A model generated the notes under the pieces. It made no database searches. It had not been told where the DNA came from and saw nothing but the letters and a program-made list of their open reading frames with translations. This document shows positions 63,834 through 64,000 of a stretch of 64,000 nt of DNA, piece by piece; positions within the stretch are counted from its first letter, which is position 1, and each line of letters opens with the position of its first letter. Position numbers and translations under genes: made by a program. Source of the DNA: Notospermus geniculatus (taxonomy: Eukaryota > Nemertea > Pilidiophora > Heteronemertea > Lineidae); the NCBI GenBank assembly GCA_002633025.1, contig NMRB01001073.1, positions 15,178 to 79,177 of the forward strand. Direction: 5' to 3'.

Positions 63834-64000
63834 TTACATGGCAGTCGCATCTTCGTCGTCCGATGAATCGTGGGCTTCCATCAGAGTTTGACGTAAACTG
63901 CGTAGCTCCTTAATCATCTTCTCCGCGTAGCACCAGTACATTTCTCTCACGTTACCAATAGTATCCAACTCCATCTCCCAGTTACACACTACGGCTACAA
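63834..64000 (-). CDS. Terminal exon of an unknown protein, second copy (partial)
   Basis: Ends with the same stop and ESSDDEDATAM tail as the copy at 62703 and reads without interruption through MIKELRSLRQTL, NVREMYWCYAEK and CNWEMELDTIG to the window edge. AATAAA (minus) is at 63805-63810. The tandem arrangement places this copy's 3' end just upstream of the broken copy. The start lies outside the window. Confidence 0.5.
   Translation of the reverse strand, partial: VAVVCNWEMELDTIGNVREMYWCYAEKMIKELRSLRQTLMEAHDSSDDEDATAM

Overview
This is a repeat-rich animal genomic window, most likely from a marine invertebrate deuterostome (echinoderm, hemichordate or amphioxus type; I cannot fix the species). 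The reasons are spliceosomal introns and AATAAA signals, a single-exon type II Golgi fucosyltransferase, several clades of non-LTR retrotransposon including one with a 2A-like NPGP motif, a Penelope-like element, tRNA-headed SINE-like repeats, and abundant TAGGCCTA and ACATGTA words. A run of Ns at 39235-39784 and one N near 19246 mark assembly gaps.

Layout. 1-4640 is a Penelope-like element whose GIY-YIG frame is split by a 3.4 kb insertion with terminal inverted repeats (TIRs), itself full of nested elements. 4640-8075 holds palindromic elements and a 0.9 kb tandem duplication. 8075-9247 (minus) is the best ordinary gene, an alpha-1,3-fucosyltransferase. 9644-10017 is a decayed Myb/SANT-like domain. 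10336-14064 and 20656-24098 are two broken minus-strand copies of one CR1/Crack-like retrotransposon with complementary losses. 15996-18800 holds TTAA-flanked repeats, a segmental duplication and a possible small AT-hook gene. 24100-28900 is palindromes, duplications and an endonuclease fragment.

The main discovery is 29119-38788. A 9.67 kb block is bounded by inverted terminal repeats beginning CAGTTCGGGA and a 4-bp ACAT duplication. It carries three convergent or divergent genes: a two-exon HIRAN-like protein (minus), a large zinc-binding transposase-like protein (plus, broken by two later insertions), and a four-exon 211-residue protein (minus). Two of the gene models splice in frame with good signals, and poly(A) signals are present for all three. 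I interpret it as a multi-gene DNA transposon, perhaps Academ-like, whose accessory genes I do not recognise as described.

39785-49823 is local duplication: a 333 bp tandem repeat and a 2.9/4.8 kb direct duplication, one copy of which contains a 1.66 kb transposon carrying a C2H2 zinc-finger exon. 50581-52870 is a 5'-truncated L1/Tx1-like reverse transcriptase. 55049-58270 is a roughly 1 kb unit repeated about three times that contains a conserved unknown first exon and a 20-bp minisatellite. 58330-60204 holds reverse-transcriptase fragments. 61409-62380 is a foldback element whose arms contain tRNA-like Pol III boxes. 62703-64000 is a duplicated terminal exon, one copy of which is split by a Mutator-like element with a 9-bp duplication.

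Little of the window works as an operon or pathway. It is mainly a record of nested insertions, and several pairs of filled and empty sites allow target-site duplications to be read directly.
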